The notes below the pieces were generated by a model that saw only the letters and a program-made list of their open reading frames with translations, was not told the origin of the DNA and did not search any database. A DNA stretch of 6,576 nt from Methanocorpusculum sp. (GTDB taxonomy: Archaea; Halobacteriota; Methanomicrobia; Methanomicrobiales; Methanocorpusculaceae), in the NCBI GenBank assembly GCA_017622255.1, contig JAGARL010000216.1, positions 1 through 6,576 of the forward strand. The letters are read 5' to 3'. The translations under genes and the position numbers were made by a program. Shown in pieces: positions 5,331 through 6,576 of the stretch (position 1 is its first letter; each line of letters opens with the position of its first letter).

Positions 5331-6253
5331 AACACATCGCCGATTTTTACATAATGCCCGTTGACTAACTCAAATCCGGGCATCTCGCGTTTACCTTCCG
5401 GCTTTGCGGAGACAACACACACTGCCCCTTCTCCGCAGGCAACAACGAATCCCTTCTTTTTGATTACATCCACAACCTCGCCCGGCTGTCCGGAGTATCC
5501 TTCGACCTTTTCCGTGCGGTACACCTTCAGCAGTTTGCCGTCCGGAAGGCGGGTGTTCGCGCAGGGGATGGGCGACAGCCCGCGAACACGGTTGTGCACC
5601 AGGGATGCCGGCAGTGTCCAGTCGATGATACACTCCTCCTTCTTAATCGACGGGGCAAAGGTAGCTTCCGCAGAGTTCTGCGGGGTGCGGGTAGATGTAC
5701 CGTCTGCAATTTCCCGCATGGCTTCGACGAGTGCTTCTGCGCCAAGCACTGCGAGGCGGTCATGGAGTTCGCCGAAGGTCTCATCAACGCCTACTGGAAT
5801 CTCCTTCTTTAAGATGATGTCTCCGGAGTCTAACGCTTCCGAGACATACATAATGGTAACTCCTGCCGTCTCGTCGCCGTTTAAGACCGAGTACTGCATG
5901 GGGGCAGCCCCGCGGTACTTCGGGAGAAGCGATCCGTGCACATTAATTGTTCCACACTTCGGCAGGTCAATGATGTTGTTTGGAATCATCATGCCGTAAG
6001 CAACAACCGCGGAGATATCCGGATTGAGGGCGGCAAGCTCTGCGTAGAGCGCTTCATCCTTCAGATTTTCCGGCTGGAAGACCGGAATGTTGTGCGCTAA
6101 GGCGAACTCCTTTACCGGAGAGAACTGGATTTTGTTTCCCCTCTTGTTCGGCTTGTCTGCTCTCGTGAGAACCGCAACCACTTCATGCTCGGTATACACT
6201 GCTTCAAGCGAGCTAATAGCATACTCCGGCGTTCCCATAAAAATAACTCTCAT
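5309..6253 (-). CDS. fmt: Methionyl-tRNA formyltransferase
   Basis: A 314-residue protein, the normal family length. It transfers a formyl group, from 10-formyl-tetrahydrofolate in bacteria, to methionine on initiator tRNA. The N-terminal Rossmann-type domain opens with MRVIFMGTPEYA. The loop RADKPNKRGNKIQFSPVK corresponds to the tRNA-contacting loop of E. coli Fmt. The catalytic set is present: Asn104 and His106 in INVHGSLLPKYRGAAP, and Asp142 in LDSGD, after GVTIM. The C-terminal OB-fold domain (about 205-314) carries the family signatures IKKEECIIDW and RGLSPIP. The ATG overlaps the def stop in ATGA and has a strong AAAGGAGG ribosome binding site 7 bases upstream. The adjacent deformylase favours Fmt over a sugar formyltransferase of the ArnA type. 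Archaea normally lack this enzyme, so transfer from bacteria is the likely origin. The formyl donor in a methanogen using methanopterin is an open question. Confidence 0.93.
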   Translation of the reverse strand: MRVIFMGTPEYAISSLEAVYTEHEVVAVLTRADKPNKRGNKIQFSPVKEFALAHNIPVFQPENLKDEALYAELAALNPDISAVVAYGMMIPNNIIDLPKCGTINVHGSLLPKYRGAAPMQYSVLNGDETAGVTIMYVSEALDSGDIILKKEIPVGVDETFGELHDRLAVLGAEALVEAMREIADGTSTRTPQNSAEATFAPSIKKEECIIDWTLPASLVHNRVRGLSPIPCANTRLPDGKLLKVYRTEKVEGYSGQPGEVVDVIKKKGFVVACGEGAVCVVSAKPEGKREMPGFELVNGHYVKIGDVFSAGNSC

Positions 6254-6576
6254 GCGGTTTCCTCCTTTAATGCCTCAAGCTGACGGCCGATAAGTTTTCG
6301 GGCAACCGGTGTTAAGCGGTCGACGAATAAGACGCCGTCTAAATGGTCATATTCATGCTGGAACACGCGGGCCGGGAAGTCTTTGAGTTCCTCTTCGACG
6401 GTCTCGCCTGCTTCATTGGTGTAGCGGACAGTGATTCTTTTCGGTCTGCGGACTCTTTTGTGAATGCCCGGAACAGAGAGACATCCTTCCTCCATCTCCG
6501 CCTGTGCAGAACCGGTTTTGACAATCTCCGGGTTGATGACTTTTCTGAGTTTATCTCCGGCGTTCATGACAAAGAA
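6250..6576 (-). CDS. def: Peptide deformylase, 5' end cut by window edge
   Basis: The frame is open through the last base, so the N-terminal third lies off the right edge, including the expected GxGLAAPQ motif. 108 residues are visible against a usual total of about 150-180. The enzyme removes formyl from the N-terminus of new proteins using a bound metal, normally iron. Two of the three family motifs are intact: EGCLSVPG (6466-6489, metal-binding Cys at 6481-6483) and QHEYDHLDG, holding the HExxH metal-binding and catalytic residues (6343-6357). FFVMNAGDK...INPEI before the Cys motif is typical of the family; ATG at 6565-6567 is therefore internal, not the start. The stop overlaps the fmt start by 4 bp, giving the common bacterial def-fmt order and translational coupling. 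All visible active-site residues are present, so it is probably functional. Confidence 0.95.
   Translation of the reverse strand, partial: FFVMNAGDKLRKVINPEIVKTGSAQAEMEEGCLSVPGIHKRVRRPKRITVRYTNEAGETVEEELKDFPARVFQHEYDHLDGVLFVDRLTPVARKLIGRQLEALKEETA
6261..6268 (-). promoter_or_regulatory. Strong ribosome binding site for fmt inside def
   Basis: On the minus strand AAAGGAGG lies 7 bases before the fmt ATG, within the last def codons (Lys-Glu-Glu). Together with the ATGA stop/start overlap it indicates coupled translation of def and fmt. Confidence 0.75.

Noticed and set aside
5361..5999. 212-codon plus-strand frame opposite fmt
   Set aside because: It is antisense to a gene with clear Fmt catalytic motifs; its Ser/Thr/Pro-rich translation is typical of a shadow frame.

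Overview
This window looks like a euryarchaeal chromosome, most plausibly a methanogen of the Methanomicrobiales (Methanocorpusculum-like; the lineage is inferred, not proven). The evidence is a surface protein ending in a PGF-CTERM sorting tail, an archaeal tRNA-Ala gene with no encoded CCA, A+T-rich box A-like sites, and GGTGA/GGGGTGAT ribosome binding sites.

Left part (1-1874): the 3' end of a probably highly expressed PGF-CTERM surface protein (1-588) is followed by three closely spaced hairpins. A tyrosine recombinase (853-1821) comes next. Its last codons and stop lie inside the 3' end of a tRNA-Ala(CGC) gene on the opposite strand (1803-1874). This is the layout of an element integrated into a tRNA gene, with its body extending left of the tRNA. 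No second copy of the attachment site was seen in the window.

Middle part (1986-5301): two plus-strand genes are separated by one base. The first encodes a 645-residue membrane protein with three tandem PH-like repeats, a four-cysteine zinc ribbon, a basic linker and a Yip1-like C-terminal membrane domain. The second encodes a secreted protein built of four roughly 90-100-residue Ig-like repeats, with a signal peptide but no PGF-CTERM tail. Their spacing, with the second ribosome binding site inside the first gene's last codons, suggests co-expression and perhaps a shared role at the cell envelope.

Right part (5309-6576, minus strand): peptide deformylase (def, its 5' end cut by the window) overlaps methionyl-tRNA formyltransferase (fmt) by 4 bp. 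The operon ends in a hairpin plus T6 tract that contains the fmt stop codon. This is the bacterial formyl-methionine cycle, in bacterial operon form, in an apparently archaeal genome. Archaea normally start translation with unformylated methionine, so this is the most surprising content of the window.
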